The translations under genes were made by a program, and so were the position numbers. Shown piece after piece: positions 26,076-35,306 of a stretch of DNA of 64,000 bases. Numbering within the stretch: the first letter of the stretch is position 1; every line of letters begins with the position of its first letter. Under the pieces are notes generated by a model. That model saw only the letters and a list, made by a program, of their open reading frames with translations, did no database searches and had not been told where the DNA came from. The stretch covers positions 1 through 64,000 of the forward strand of contig CAZTDD010000016.1 of assembly GCA_964612675.1 (NCBI GenBank). Reading direction: 5' to 3'. This DNA comes from CAZTDD01 sp964612675. GTDB taxonomy: Bacteria > Hinthialibacterota > Hinthialibacteria > Hinthialibacterales > JAKPRU01.

Positions 26076-27242
26076 ATGCGCGCATTTCGATTCCGTCTCG
26101 CTCCACTCCAACGTGTGAAACGGTACAATATTGAAGAGAAGGAACGAGAAATTGCGCGTCTTCAGGATCAGATCGACCTGAAGAAAGCCGAGATCGAGGA
26201 AGGTCGGAACCGTCTTGATGCGTTCCGGCGATTCTTCCTGGAGGAGATGCCGGAAGTCCACTCAACGGAGATGGAGCAAACGGAGGCGGCGTTCAGGTCG
26301 TATACTTTTCTTGTCGAGTATAGAACCGAACAAGAGATCGAACAGATTCGGGCGGAACAGGAAAAGCGAAGGGGAGAACTGATCAAGCTGTATCAGGAGG
26401 AGAAAATGTTAGAACGTCTCAAAGAACGACAACTCAAGAACTGGGAAAAGGCGGCCCAGCGAGAAGAAATGTACCTCCTCGATGAGATCGGCAGTCAATC
26501 GTATCAGCGCCGAAAACAAGCCGGGGGTGCGATGCTTGTCCTCCTCGGTATGGTCGCCTTATTGGGGGCCGCCGGTGCTACTCTGGTCCTGCTGGGGAAA
26601 CATGAGCCGATTCTGGAACGTTTCGGTTTGCTCAAACCGAAAGTCCAGGAAGAGGAAGTTGCGTCGGCTACCGAGACGGAGCGAATTCCCGGCGAGTTGA
26701 CGATACGCGACTTGTACGGCGACCCGGATCGGCCCGCGAACGAAGTCCTTAACGAACTCCTGGAAATGCGGCAAACGATCCGTGAGAAGCGACAGCAGCA
26801 GCAGGAACGCGAAAACCGTCTGGTCGCCGAAAAGCAGGCCCTCGAAGAGAATGAAAAACAGCTCGAAGAGAAGCTGCAGAACGTGCAGGATCAACTCGAT
26901 GAGCTGAAGCAGAAGCAACAGGAAGAACTCGCACGGGCCAAGAGCATGCATATGCAGCGTGTTACGGAGATCTCCAGCGCCATCCAACGGATGAAACCGA
27001 ATGGTGCCGCCGAGCTGTTTACCGAAATGTGGCAAACCGATCCGGCGGAAGACCCGGATGCGCAAGAGGTGGTACTGGATGTGTTTCGGTCGATTCCCTC
27101 GACCAAGCGTAACAAGATCCTCGATGCGTTAGTGAAAGCCAGCAAAAAGGATACAGCGGATATGATCCTGGAATTCATCAAAACCGACCCCGGTACACAA
27201 ACAGCCTCAACCGAGCCCGGAGCCGAGGGGACCACACAGTAG
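26076..27242 (+). CDS. fliJ: fusion of FliJ with a membrane-anchored MotE/MgtE-N-like domain
   Basis: 388 residues against about 145 for FliJ. Residues 1-147 are a FliJ-type coiled coil (FRFRLAPLQRVKRYN, ending NWEKAAQREEMYLLDE), the stalk of the FliI ATPase. A membrane helix follows (149-172), then a linker, a second coiled coil (about 225-290) and a helical domain (about 295-370). That last domain resembles the MgtE-N-like fold of MotE/FlbB, the periplasmic partner of the stator in some flagellates (IQRMKPNGAAELF, then IPSTKRNKILDALV and DTADMILEF). In such genomes fliJ is often followed by motE; here they appear fused. If so, one chain joins the export ATPase to the periplasm. It is the last gene of the block. 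Confidence 0.8.
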   Translation: MRAFRFRLAPLQRVKRYNIEEKEREIARLQDQIDLKKAEIEEGRNRLDAFRRFFLEEMPEVHSTEMEQTEAAFRSYTFLVEYRTEQEIEQIRAEQEKRRGELIKLYQEEKMLERLKERQLKNWEKAAQREEMYLLDEIGSQSYQRRKQAGGAMLVLLGMVALLGAAGATLVLLGKHEPILERFGLLKPKVQEEEVASATETERIPGELTIRDLYGDPDRPANEVLNELLEMRQTIREKRQQQQERENRLVAEKQALEENEKQLEEKLQNVQDQLDELKQKQQEELARAKSMHMQRVTEISSAIQRMKPNGAAELFTEMWQTDPAEDPDAQEVVLDVFRSIPSTKRNKILDALVKASKKDTADMILEFIKTDPGTQTASTEPGAEGTTQ

Positions 27243-27307
27243 TAGCGTTTGGGCAACCGGCCGTTCTATGTATTTGGTTTCGGTATCAGCCCTGTGTACC
27301 GAGGACT

Positions 27308-27817
27308 CTATTCGAAGAGCTGGGGCCCGATGTAGTAGTAAACCGCGGCCGCCACGACGATCACAATAGCGATCCATACCCATATCCCAAGACTTTTTTC
27401 CGCTTTTGTCCCTTTGGATTCGAGCATGGTATCGGGGAAGGCTTCCGACCATGTGTTTAGTTCCGAGGGTTCCCGGCCGTATGAGGAGAGCAGCTCGTCC
27501 GCGTCTTGAGGAGACGGCGAGCTTTGTTGCGGGGGATGTGCCTTGGAGGGTTTGGCTCCTGCAGGCGGACGTGCCTCAACACCATCAAGCCCTTTCCAAA
27601 CCATTCTTGTCCGGCTGTGATTTGGGTCTATATCGAGAGCCTCCTCGTAGTAATACTTGGCGGTCGGAAAATCGCCCATCGAGCTGTGACAGGTGCCCAC
27701 GAAAAAGAGAATGTCCGGATCCTTAGGCTGTTCTTCCAGGGCCTGTTTGAAGATCTTCAGCGCCTCGTCGTACTGTCCCTGTTGTGCGAGTTCTTTTCCT
27801 TGTTCAACGAGATCCAT
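27308..27817 (-). CDS. tail-anchored TPR protein
   Basis: 169 residues: two to three TPR units (1-75; AQQGQYDEALKIFKQALEEQPKD, then FPTAKYYYEEALDIDPNH), a Pro/Ser-rich linker, and one membrane helix near the C-terminus (about 143-163). The TPR part would face the cytoplasm. It is convergent with the FliJ fusion gene, so it is not part of that operon. The partner is unknown. AAGG lies about 10 bases before the ATG. Spacer 27818-28067 shows no gene. Confidence 0.75.
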   Translation of the reverse strand: MDLVEQGKELAQQGQYDEALKIFKQALEEQPKDPDILFFVGTCHSSMGDFPTAKYYYEEALDIDPNHSRTRMVWKGLDGVEARPPAGAKPSKAHPPQQSSPSPQDADELLSSYGREPSELNTWSEAFPDTMLESKGTKAEKSLGIWVWIAIVIVVAAAVYYYIGPQLFE

Positions 27818-28067
27818 AATTCTGCAACCTTATATATTTGTGGTTTTTGAGTAGTGTACTCCATGATGGGGTGTTCTGTCAGAGGGAGGGCGGGGAAGCC
27901 GAGAGACTCCGCTTGCTCGGATGCTGATCCGTTAAAATCCTGACCCAACGCTGCTACGCATCGCTCAGAGTGATACAGCCACCGGACGGCCCTAGGAAAG
28001 CCCGTGGTTGTCTACGATTCGGCTGTGCCCACGAGAAGACACCGGTCGATACTACGATCTCAGATCC

Positions 28068-28466
28068 TCAGGCGGAATTGGCGACACGGTTGGTTAGATC
28101 AGGGAAGTATGTTTTCTGCCGTATGGTATAAATGAGATCGATGTATTTCTGCTTGATTTCCTGGGATCCCTGTAAGCTGAGTATCCGGTTCATTTCCTTC
28201 TCAGCCAGTTCATCGAAAACACGCAGGGAATACAGGACTTCGACCGGCTCGCTCATGGCATGCCGTTTGACGATGGCGATCAGCGCATTGCCTTCCGACT
28301 CTTCGAGGGAGAGTTGATTCAATTCCTCAACGAAGCGGCGGTGCTTCTTCCAACGCCGATAATACCAAGTCCCGACGATGATGCAGGTACACAGCAGAGC
28401 TATCGCTCCGAGGATGCCAAAAACCAATTTCGGGTCGCCCTGGGTTGAGATCCACTCGATACCCAT
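28068..28466 (-). CDS. single-pass membrane protein with a helical domain like the N-terminal part of PilZ motility proteins
   Basis: 132 residues. One membrane helix (about 15-37) is followed by a basic WYYRRWKKHRR stop-transfer and a helical domain. The domain pattern (ALIAIVKRHAMSEPVEVLYSLRVFDE, then KYIDLIYTIRQKTYF) recalls the N-terminal helical module found before PilZ domains in spirochaete-like c-di-GMP motility proteins, but no PilZ domain follows. This is a tentative resemblance. The start is well set: AGGAGG lies 7 bases upstream. It may be co-transcribed with the TPR gene at 27308-27817 after a 250-base gap. Confidence 0.7.
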   Translation of the reverse strand: MGIEWISTQGDPKLVFGILGAIALLCTCIIVGTWYYRRWKKHRRFVEELNQLSLEESEGNALIAIVKRHAMSEPVEVLYSLRVFDELAEKEMNRILSLQGSQEIKQKYIDLIYTIRQKTYFPDLTNRVANSA

Positions 28467-28998
28467 GATGAGACCTCCTATCGGAGAGGAGTCCAAAACA
28501 CCTCCCTGTCCTCCTCAACCCGGCGGGGGCGGCACCACCCGCACATGCAAATAATAGGCCAAAATTCGCCTTATGCGTTCCCTTCAACCTATTGCATGTA
28601 ACATATTTAGATTGTTGAATTTAAGTACAAAGCGGTTTTTCGAAGTGTCGTCACTTTGAGGATTCGATCCGGCAAATCGTGACAGATAACACCGAATCTT
28701 CTGAGAAATGACCTCTTTCTATGCCTCCCTTTTAGCCATAGTGTATTACCGATCAATAAGATTATAACACAATTTTTACAGTTTGCCACGGATCGCATCG
28801 ATCAATTTTTGGTTTCTAGTTTCTAGTTCCTGGTTAACTGACGGACTACTTTCGGCTTGCTATTCAGTATTCGTCACTCATCGCTCTCTTTCTTCTCTCC
28901 TCCCGGCTACTGTAGACTTCTCAGCGCGGTACCGCCAAACTACCTTCTTCACGCAACTGCGTAACTCCATCTGTGTTTAGGTTTTAAGGAGTAGAACC
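28467..28998. other. intergenic region without a recognisable gene
   Basis: A long AT-richer spacer between the divergent gene at 28068-28466 and leuC. It contains a short direct repeat (GTTTCTA twice near 28810) and scattered T-tracts. No leader peptide with clustered Leu codons and no clear T-box or terminator could be seen before leuC. Confidence 0.5.
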
Positions 28999-30294
28999 AT
29001 GGGCATGACCGTCACGGAGAAGATCCTCGCCGCACATTGCGGCCGAGATCGCGTTACTCCCGGTGAGAACATCTGGGTGGACGTCGATGTATTGATGACG
29101 CACGATGTCTGCGGCCCCGGAACAATTGGTGTGCTGAAGAAGAGATTCGGCCCCACGGCTCGCGTGTGGGATCCACAGAAAATCGTGCTGATTCCCGATC
29201 ACTATATCTTTACGGCAGATAAACACGCCAATCGAAATCTGGAGATCCTTCGAGAATTCGCCAAAGAGCAGGGATTGCCTCATTTCTACGACGCAGGTAC
29301 GCCTGACTATAAAGGAGTCTGCCATGTCGGGCTTCCGGAAGAGGGACATACTCGCCCGGGAGAGATCCTGATCGGTACAGATTCCCATACCTGCACCGCC
29401 GGGGCCTTTGGGGAATTCGCGACCGGTGTCGGCAACACCGATGCGGGTTTTGTCGCGGGAACCGGAAAGATCTGGCTCAAGGTCCCTCCAACGATGCGAT
29501 TCGTTTTCGAGGGGACGCCGCCTCCCTACATCATGGCGAAAGACATGATCCTCCATATTATCGGCGATATCGGCGTAGACGGAGCGACGTATCGATCGAT
29601 GGAATTCGCAGGAGACGGCGTTCGTGCGCTGAACATGGAAGAACGGATGACGCTATGCAATATGGTGATCGAAGGGGGCGGCAAAAACGGTGTGATCGAG
29701 CCGGACGATGTGACGGTGGACTACGTCAAGGAACGAACCGATAAACCGTTCAACGTGGTATTGAACGATCCCGATGCGCGCTTTCATTCGGAGCGTGTGT
29801 ATCAAACCGGCTCGCTTGAACCGACCGTTGCAAAGCCGCATTCGCCTGGAAATCGCTCGACCGCGAAAGAACTCGGCGGTACGAAGATCGATCGAGCCTA
29901 CGTTGGGTCCTGCACCGGGGGGAAGATTACGGACATGCGTGCGGCCGCTCAGATCCTGGACGGCAAGGAGACGCGTGTCGATACTTACGTGGTGCCTGCG
30001 ACGGTGGAGGTAGAGAAGGCACTGACGACAGAAACGATTAACGGGAAGACGCTGAAGGAAATCTTCGAGTCGGCGGGGGCGAAAATCGGCCCGCCCTCCT
30101 GTGCCGCATGTCTGGGCGGTCCCGAAGACACATTCGGCCGACTCAACAATGCGGAGACCTGCATATCGACGACGAACCGGAACTTCCCCGGACGGATGGG
30201 GTCGAAGAAGTCGGAAGTGTACCTGGCTTCTCCATACACAGTCGCTGCCAGCGCGATAAAGGGCGTAATCACCGACCCGAGGGACTATCTCTGA
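28999..30294 (+). CDS. leuC: 3-isopropylmalate dehydratase large subunit
   Basis: Aconitase-family large subunit that isomerises 2- to 3-isopropylmalate in leucine synthesis. The 431 residues fit the shorter two-subunit class. Motifs: GTDSHTCTAGAFG, and the three [4Fe-4S] cysteines in VGSCTGG and PSCAACLGG. The small-subunit gene follows after 25 bases. Relatives act on homoaconitate or other citrate analogues, so substrate choice is not fully certain. AAGGAG precedes the ATG. Confidence 0.92.
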   Translation: MGMTVTEKILAAHCGRDRVTPGENIWVDVDVLMTHDVCGPGTIGVLKKRFGPTARVWDPQKIVLIPDHYIFTADKHANRNLEILREFAKEQGLPHFYDAGTPDYKGVCHVGLPEEGHTRPGEILIGTDSHTCTAGAFGEFATGVGNTDAGFVAGTGKIWLKVPPTMRFVFEGTPPPYIMAKDMILHIIGDIGVDGATYRSMEFAGDGVRALNMEERMTLCNMVIEGGGKNGVIEPDDVTVDYVKERTDKPFNVVLNDPDARFHSERVYQTGSLEPTVAKPHSPGNRSTAKELGGTKIDRAYVGSCTGGKITDMRAAAQILDGKETRVDTYVVPATVEVEKALTTETINGKTLKEIFESAGAKIGPPSCAACLGGPEDTFGRLNNAETCISTTNRNFPGRMGSKKSEVYLASPYTVAASAIKGVITDPRDYL

Positions 30295-30319
30295 ACATCA
30301 GACAAAGCGAGGACCGACC

Positions 30320-30877
30320 ATGGAAGACATTATTGAAGGAAAAGCGTTTGTCCTGGGAGATAATATCGATACGGATCAGATTATACCGGCCGAGCATTTA
30401 GTGTACGACCTGGACGATCCGGAGGAACGAAAAAACTACGGCCGGTACTGTTTGTCCAGCGTGCCGATGCAGCTCTCGGGTCTCCCGAAGGGGAATATTC
30501 GATTCATGTTGGAAGACCAATATGAGTCGGAGTACCCGATCATCATTGGCGGTGGGAATTTCGGCTGCGGTTCCAGCCGGGAGCATGCCCCGGTAGCGCT
30601 CAACATTGCGGGCGTTAAGGCGGTCGTCGCGGAATCGTACGCCCGAATCTTCTTTCGAAATTCGGTCAACGGCGGCTATTTGGTACCGTTTGAGTCGGAG
30701 GGACGGCTGTGCGACAAGATCGAGACCGGCGATATTGTGCGCATCGATGTGCCTGCGAAGACGTTGACCGATGTTACGCAGAATACGACCTATCCGCTCA
30801 AACCTCTTGGGGACGTCGAAGACATCCTGCGGGCGGGCGATGTGTTCGAGTACGCCCGGCTGGCAGGGATGATTTGA
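30320..30877 (+). CDS. leuD: 3-isopropylmalate dehydratase small subunit
   Basis: Swivelling small subunit of the LeuCD enzyme, 185 residues. It shows DNIDTDQIIPAEHL near the N-terminus and the substrate loop GNFGCGSSREHAP. It is co-transcribed with leuC; no leuA or leuB lies in the window. Confidence 0.92.
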   Translation: MEDIIEGKAFVLGDNIDTDQIIPAEHLVYDLDDPEERKNYGRYCLSSVPMQLSGLPKGNIRFMLEDQYESEYPIIIGGGNFGCGSSREHAPVALNIAGVKAVVAESYARIFFRNSVNGGYLVPFESEGRLCDKIETGDIVRIDVPAKTLTDVTQNTTYPLKPLGDVEDILRAGDVFEYARLAGMI

Positions 30878-31135
30878 ATGAGTCTGACGGGCGGCAGCTC
30901 AACACTGGTGCACCCCCATGCCGGACTTGAGAGGCTAGACGAGACGAAGTATCAACCCCCTCCTGAGCGACTGGGCACATGAGTAACACTTTTTGTCCAA
31001 GGAATTCGGATTTCCATTATTTGCTTGTCTTCCCCTTCTGGATGATCCGAGTATACCGGCAACCGCTAGCCCGGAGGGGAGGGCTCCGCTGGAGAGCGAG
31101 CCGAGCGCCGTGGAGAGTGGCTATATTGAAGAAAC

Positions 31136-31414
31136 ATGGGCGAGAAACGCCCGGATATTCCTTGTGATGTTTTTCTCCGTGAGGAGGAACGGAAGGCGTT
31201 ATGTATGTATAGAAAGAAAGATCTGCTTCCGTCCCGTCCTCCTTCTCTGCGAGAAGCGATTCGGATGATTGCGTCTCTGCGCGGATTTCTGGAGCGCAAG
31301 GGAGATCGGGAACCCGAAACCACAACCCTGTGGCGGGGACTCCAACATGTGGAAGCCATCACCGACGCTTATATTATCTTCAAGTCGGTACACGGGGCAC
31401 GCGCCAGTCCGTAA
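31136..31414 (+). pseudogene. C-terminal remnant of an IS4-family transposase
   Basis: The frame encodes the typical tail of IS4-type transposases: a CDVFLREEERKALCMY segment, then RPPSLREAIRMIASLRGFL, ERKGDREPETTTLWRGLQ and a final helix. The N-terminal and catalytic parts are absent, and upstream sequence in this frame is closed by a stop. No terminal inverted repeats were found. An incomplete TCAACCCCCTCCTGAG repeat lies about 170 bases upstream (30952-30967). Confidence 0.65.
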
Positions 31415-32029
31415 CCCACGGTCTTACGTGTGAGTAAAAGTTCGCTCAGAGGGAGAATCGAACAATGATTCCATAGAACCCAGGCCTGCAGCCAGAGTTC
31501 CGGTTTCGGGATACGAGCTACTATGGAAAGAGACAAAGCGTCTTGAGACGATACGATGGATGTTCGAGCACGGTCAAAATATGAAGAATCAGCGTTTGCC
31601 TGCCGGGGAAGATACGACATGTGCAAAGGTATGGGCGGTCGCGGCTTTTGATCATCGTGGGTTAGGGGGTTACGAAAGCGAGCAGCAAGACGTAGGTTCA
31701 GAAACCAAAGGCGAAGAACAGGCTTGTCAAACGTGAAGAAAAACTACAGAACGCTATCAATCTAAAAAAGTCCGAAATGAAGACGCAGTCCGAAATGAAG
31801 ACGCTTGACACGAAGGCGGGATAGGTAGTATTGTCCTGTGTTTGTCGTTGGAAATGCAGAGTTTACCGTCAAGCGAAGGTCTTGGGGGACTCGAAAGAGC
31901 AGAGTTTCTAGCTGCAACGGTAGTCTTCGCAGTGACTTAGGTTTGACTCTCTCTATTTGGCACGTCTCTTGATGACTTGTTAGGTGCATCAGGGTCGGGG
32001 TATGAGGTAATTTGCTGCCGAGAGGGCGG
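31415..32029. other. gene-free spacer with a 17-bp direct repeat
   Basis: About 615 bases without a supported gene. GTCCGAAATGAAGACGC occurs twice with one base between (31770-31786 and 31788-31804). TTGACA follows at 31805-31810, but no well-spaced -10 box was convincing. This may be further debris of the transposase insertion. Confidence 0.55.
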
Positions 32030-33367
32030 ATGGCAGACATGGCCCAACACAAAAATGGCCCGCCAAAGAAACGCAGAATAGACTCCTCCGGTCAGAGGTT
32101 TCTCTCCGAACTGACCCTTCGGGATATTCTCCACGTTCAACGCGACGAGTTTAAGCGCAAACCGTTTTTGAAGTGGCTCCGACAGTTTATTCAGGTTCTT
32201 TCGAGCTATCTGTTACTGGTTGCTCATGGAACCCTCAGCGACTGGCTTCACAGGCTTTCGCTTACCCCCGTAGCCAAACCAGCGGCGAACGCGGCACGAA
32301 CCGCGAGTCTTTTCACGTCCCGCCTGAGCGCAGTGACCCTCAGTACCGGCCTTATATTTGTATTATGTATCGGTCTCGGCGTACTCTCTCCAATTGTCTC
32401 CCGATCCGGCAGCGATAATACCGACAATCAAAATGAAGTGAGCCTCGGTTCTCTGCTGCTGCCCCCCGGCCAGGAAGACACCATCAGCGATGACGATGGG
32501 TATGAAATCCCGGATCCCAGCCGGTACCCGGAACCTCCACCCAGCGATTTCAGCGAGATCCCCCTTCCTGATGCCGAAAGCTATTCGTACGAATCGTCAC
32601 AGGACCTTTTGGGGGGCGAACCGGAAGAAAGCCTGGAGTATATCGCTGAAAACCCCGGTCAGATGGACCAGCTCTCCGAAGGCGCCGATTTTCCCCTGAT
32701 ACCCAGTCCGGCAGCTGTCGCCGATAACCAGGTGGGGCAACCGCGTACAGAAGCCGATACAGAACCGCAGAGTGAATCGAGTGAACCGAAAGTGATGCGT
32801 CATATCGTCTCACCGGGCGAGAATCTCTGGAACATCTGCCGGAAGTATAATCTCAAAATGAACGACGTGATCGCTTATAACAGTATTCGTAATCCTTCCG
32901 AGCTGCGGCCCGGGCTCGAGATTCTTCTGCCGGGAGCTCGAAGCGACGCATCCCTTCAATTCCCACTGGCCAGTATTTCCGTTTCTTCTGGGTATGGATG
33001 GCGAATCCACCCGATTAAACGAAGAAGAATGTTTCACCGCGGTGTCGATCTGCGAGCGAAAAAAGGAACGCCGGTGTATGCAGCCGCTCCCGGCAAAGTC
33101 ATGTTCGCACGTCGTAGTCGATATAAGGGCAACACGATCCTGATCGACCACGGGGACGGTACGAAAACCGTTTACATGCATTTGCAGAGCATGTTGGTGA
33201 AACCCGGTACCCGTGTCGGGGCCGGTCAGTTGATTGCCAAGTCGGGGGCAACGGGAAGGGTGACCGGAGCGCACCTTCATTTCGAGGTCTGGAAAGAAGG
33301 CCGCCATATGAACCCGCTCAACGCTCTTCCGGCCATCCCGCGCTCGCGCACTTACGTCAGGCGATAA
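32030..33367 (+). CDS. membrane-anchored LysM and M23 metallopeptidase-domain protein
   Basis: About 445 residues. A cytoplasmic N-terminus (about 95), one membrane helix (about 98-120), a disordered acidic/Pro/Ser spacer (to about 245), a LysM peptidoglycan-binding domain (about 252-297; HIVSPGENLWNICRKYNLK) and an M23 peptidase domain (about 310-430). Zinc-site motifs FHRGVDLRA and HLHFE are present, so it could cut peptidoglycan cross-links or regulate amidases. Start is uncertain among 32012 (TTG), 32030 and 32039; 32030 is used here. It is convergent with the oxidoreductase gene. Confidence 0.87.
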   Translation: MADMAQHKNGPPKKRRIDSSGQRFLSELTLRDILHVQRDEFKRKPFLKWLRQFIQVLSSYLLLVAHGTLSDWLHRLSLTPVAKPAANAARTASLFTSRLSAVTLSTGLIFVLCIGLGVLSPIVSRSGSDNTDNQNEVSLGSLLLPPGQEDTISDDDGYEIPDPSRYPEPPPSDFSEIPLPDAESYSYESSQDLLGGEPEESLEYIAENPGQMDQLSEGADFPLIPSPAAVADNQVGQPRTEADTEPQSESSEPKVMRHIVSPGENLWNICRKYNLKMNDVIAYNSIRNPSELRPGLEILLPGARSDASLQFPLASISVSSGYGWRIHPIKRRRMFHRGVDLRAKKGTPVYAAAPGKVMFARRSRYKGNTILIDHGDGTKTVYMHLQSMLVKPGTRVGAGQLIAKSGATGRVTGAHLHFEVWKEGRHMNPLNALPAIPRSRTYVRR

Positions 33368-33391
33368 CGTTCGAGTTTTCTGCTGTTTTCT

Positions 33392-34687
33392 CTATCCCAA
33401 CTTCCACGGCTCACGGTACCGGTAATGGAGTAAATCATTGGCAGACCGGTGGTTTGTGATTCGCTCGTTCACCGGATCCCATTCGATCCTTGATTCGGTG
33501 CTCAACGCGATATTACCGAGATGAGAAAATGTTGTGGAGCGGTGACCGATCTCGATATCGGCGTTCGGCTTTTTGCGCGATTTGACACAATCCAGGAAAT
33601 TACGGATATGCCTTCGCGTCAGGTCGCCGTCGGTGGACTTCACCTTCATCGGTTCCATCCGAGGTTCCGGCTTCTCGAACTGTCCTCCGCGCTCGGGGAT
33701 GATTTCATACCCATTGGCCTCGGTACCGACATACACGGTGCCGATTGTGCCGCGGAGTTCCGCTTCTCCCGTGCGAAGCGCCGGATTGCTGCTTGTTTCG
33801 TATTGTCCAAATACCATGAGTCGGCCGGACTTGAACTCGAAGATCGCTTCCATTGTATCGGGGATATCGCGCGCGTCGTCGACAGCGAACCGACCTCCGT
33901 GAGCGGAGATCGACAAAGGCGCTTCTTCGTCCAGCAGCCAACGAATCTCGTCGAAATAATGGACGCCCCAGTTTCCGATCTGCGAGGAATACGCACTCCA
34001 CCAGCGGAATTTGTACGGTGCGATGTTTTTGTTGAACGGACGCTCGGGTCGCGGTCCCAACCACAGATCCCAATCGAGTCCTTTCGGCGGAGGCGAATCG
34101 GGGGCCTGCCCGATACCGTCGGGAGCCATGTTGCTGATCCGATAACAGCGAGCGACCGTGACTTTTCCGACCGTTCCGTCTGAGATCAAGCCGACGAGTT
34201 TCGGCAGCATGGTTGATGAGCGCCGATGGGTTCCGACCTGCGCGATTCGTTTGTTGCGCCGGGCGGCCTCGACCATGCGGCGTCCTTCATAGATCGTAAT
34301 GCTGAGAGGCTTCTCGACGTAAACATCTTTGCCCGCATCGCATGCTTGAACTGTCTGGATCGCGTGCCAATGGTCCGGCGTGGCGATAAAGAGCGCGTCA
34401 ATGTCGTCACGCTCGATCAGACGCCGGAAATCCTTGGTTTGGAGAACATCCCCGCCGACTCGTTCGGCGGCCCTCTCCAAATATCGATCGTATACATCGC
34501 ATACGGCCACGACCTCCGCGTCCTTCTCTTTGAGTGTCGGGCGAAGAAGTTGATCGCCCCGATTACCGGTTCCGATGAATCCGACGCGAATACGTTCGTT
34601 GGCTCCAACCACTTTGGCGGCCGACGCTGCAACGACCGCTGCCGTTCCCGTTTGAACAAAAGATCTCCGGCTCAGTTTGTCTGACAT
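33392..34687 (-). CDS. Tat-exported Gfo/Idh/MocA-family oxidoreductase
   Basis: NAD(P)-dependent sugar or polyol dehydrogenase family, 431 residues. A twin-arginine signal (SRRSFVQTG, then an Ala-rich stretch) starts the protein, indicating folded export with cofactor. The Rossmann motif is GFIGTGNRGDQLL, and the catalytic-type Lys is in EKPLS. The C-terminal domain includes GNWGVHYFDEIRWLL. Substrate unknown. It stands alone; the upstream region 34688-34956 shows no gene. Confidence 0.88.
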   Translation of the reverse strand: MSDKLSRRSFVQTGTAAVVAASAAKVVGANERIRVGFIGTGNRGDQLLRPTLKEKDAEVVAVCDVYDRYLERAAERVGGDVLQTKDFRRLIERDDIDALFIATPDHWHAIQTVQACDAGKDVYVEKPLSITIYEGRRMVEAARRNKRIAQVGTHRRSSTMLPKLVGLISDGTVGKVTVARCYRISNMAPDGIGQAPDSPPPKGLDWDLWLGPRPERPFNKNIAPYKFRWWSAYSSQIGNWGVHYFDEIRWLLDEEAPLSISAHGGRFAVDDARDIPDTMEAIFEFKSGRLMVFGQYETSSNPALRTGEAELRGTIGTVYVGTEANGYEIIPERGGQFEKPEPRMEPMKVKSTDGDLTRRHIRNFLDCVKSRKKPNADIEIGHRSTTFSHLGNIALSTESRIEWDPVNERITNHRSANDLLHYRYREPWKLG

Positions 34688-34956
34688 AGTGGGTCCCTCT
34701 TGTTGAGATTGATGTAGGTCTGTATTTACATACTGCGGTAGCCCAACAATGTCAATATAGTTGCAGAATGCAGAACAATGGCATCCTCGAACTGCGACAT
34801 TCGATGTTTTGCGAGAAGATCTTCAGAAAGGTACCGGAGAGCGTGACGCTATAGACTTGGTCTAGACAGTCTATTCACACGAGTGAACACTCTGCTCGGG
34901 CTTCCGACACCCGCGCTCGTAACACCGCTGCAATTGATTGGAGGAGACATCGTATC

Positions 34957-35139
34957 ATGAGCGACGTAGACACGATTATCGAAGAGATCCGTCGCAGTCG
35001 CATGTCCGAGGAGTGCGGCCATAACGTGAACGAGTATTTCGAGTATCTCAGGGAATTCAATGAACGATACAGTAAGCAGGTAAAGAAATATCGTGAATTG
35101 TCACGCAGCCCCGGTCAGGTCCAGTCCCTGCCTGAGTGA
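34957..35139 (+). CDS. small charged hypothetical protein
   Basis: 60 residues, helical and rich in Glu, Arg and Tyr (EIRRSRMSEECGHNVNEYFEYLRE). It has no signal peptide. GGAGGAGAC precedes the ATG, and codon use looks coding. The family is not recognised, and there is no operon partner. A hairpin at 35231-35250 may end its transcript. Confidence 0.55.
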   Translation: MSDVDTIIEEIRRSRMSEECGHNVNEYFEYLREFNERYSKQVKKYRELSRSPGQVQSLPE

Positions 35140-35230
35140 TGTTCGAACGATACCACGCTCGTCGCTTGATTGACGGGTCATATCGCCTACCCTCGCCAAG
35201 GATAATTCTTATTTTGAAGGATATCCGTCA

Positions 35231-35279
35231 GCGGCGTCCTCCCACGCCGCCCCGGTCGCGCGATTCGAGCAATCGGGGC
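35231..35279. repeat. hairpin followed by an ATTCGAGCAATCGGGGC repeat
   Basis: GCGGCGT/ACGCCGC forms a 7-bp hairpin at 35231-35250 between convergent genes. ATTCGAGCAATCGGGGC at 35263-35279 recurs exactly at 36926-36942, where an AGCAATC-type inverted partner (CGATTGCT) also lies nearby. Confidence 0.5.
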
Positions 35280-35306
35280 AAGTCGTAGCAAAGACAGGCA
35301 AAACAA

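Noticed and set aside
31805..31826. TTGACA at 31805 as promoter of the M23 gene
   Set aside because: The best -10 candidates are at 15 or 18 bp, and the gene is more than 200 bases away.
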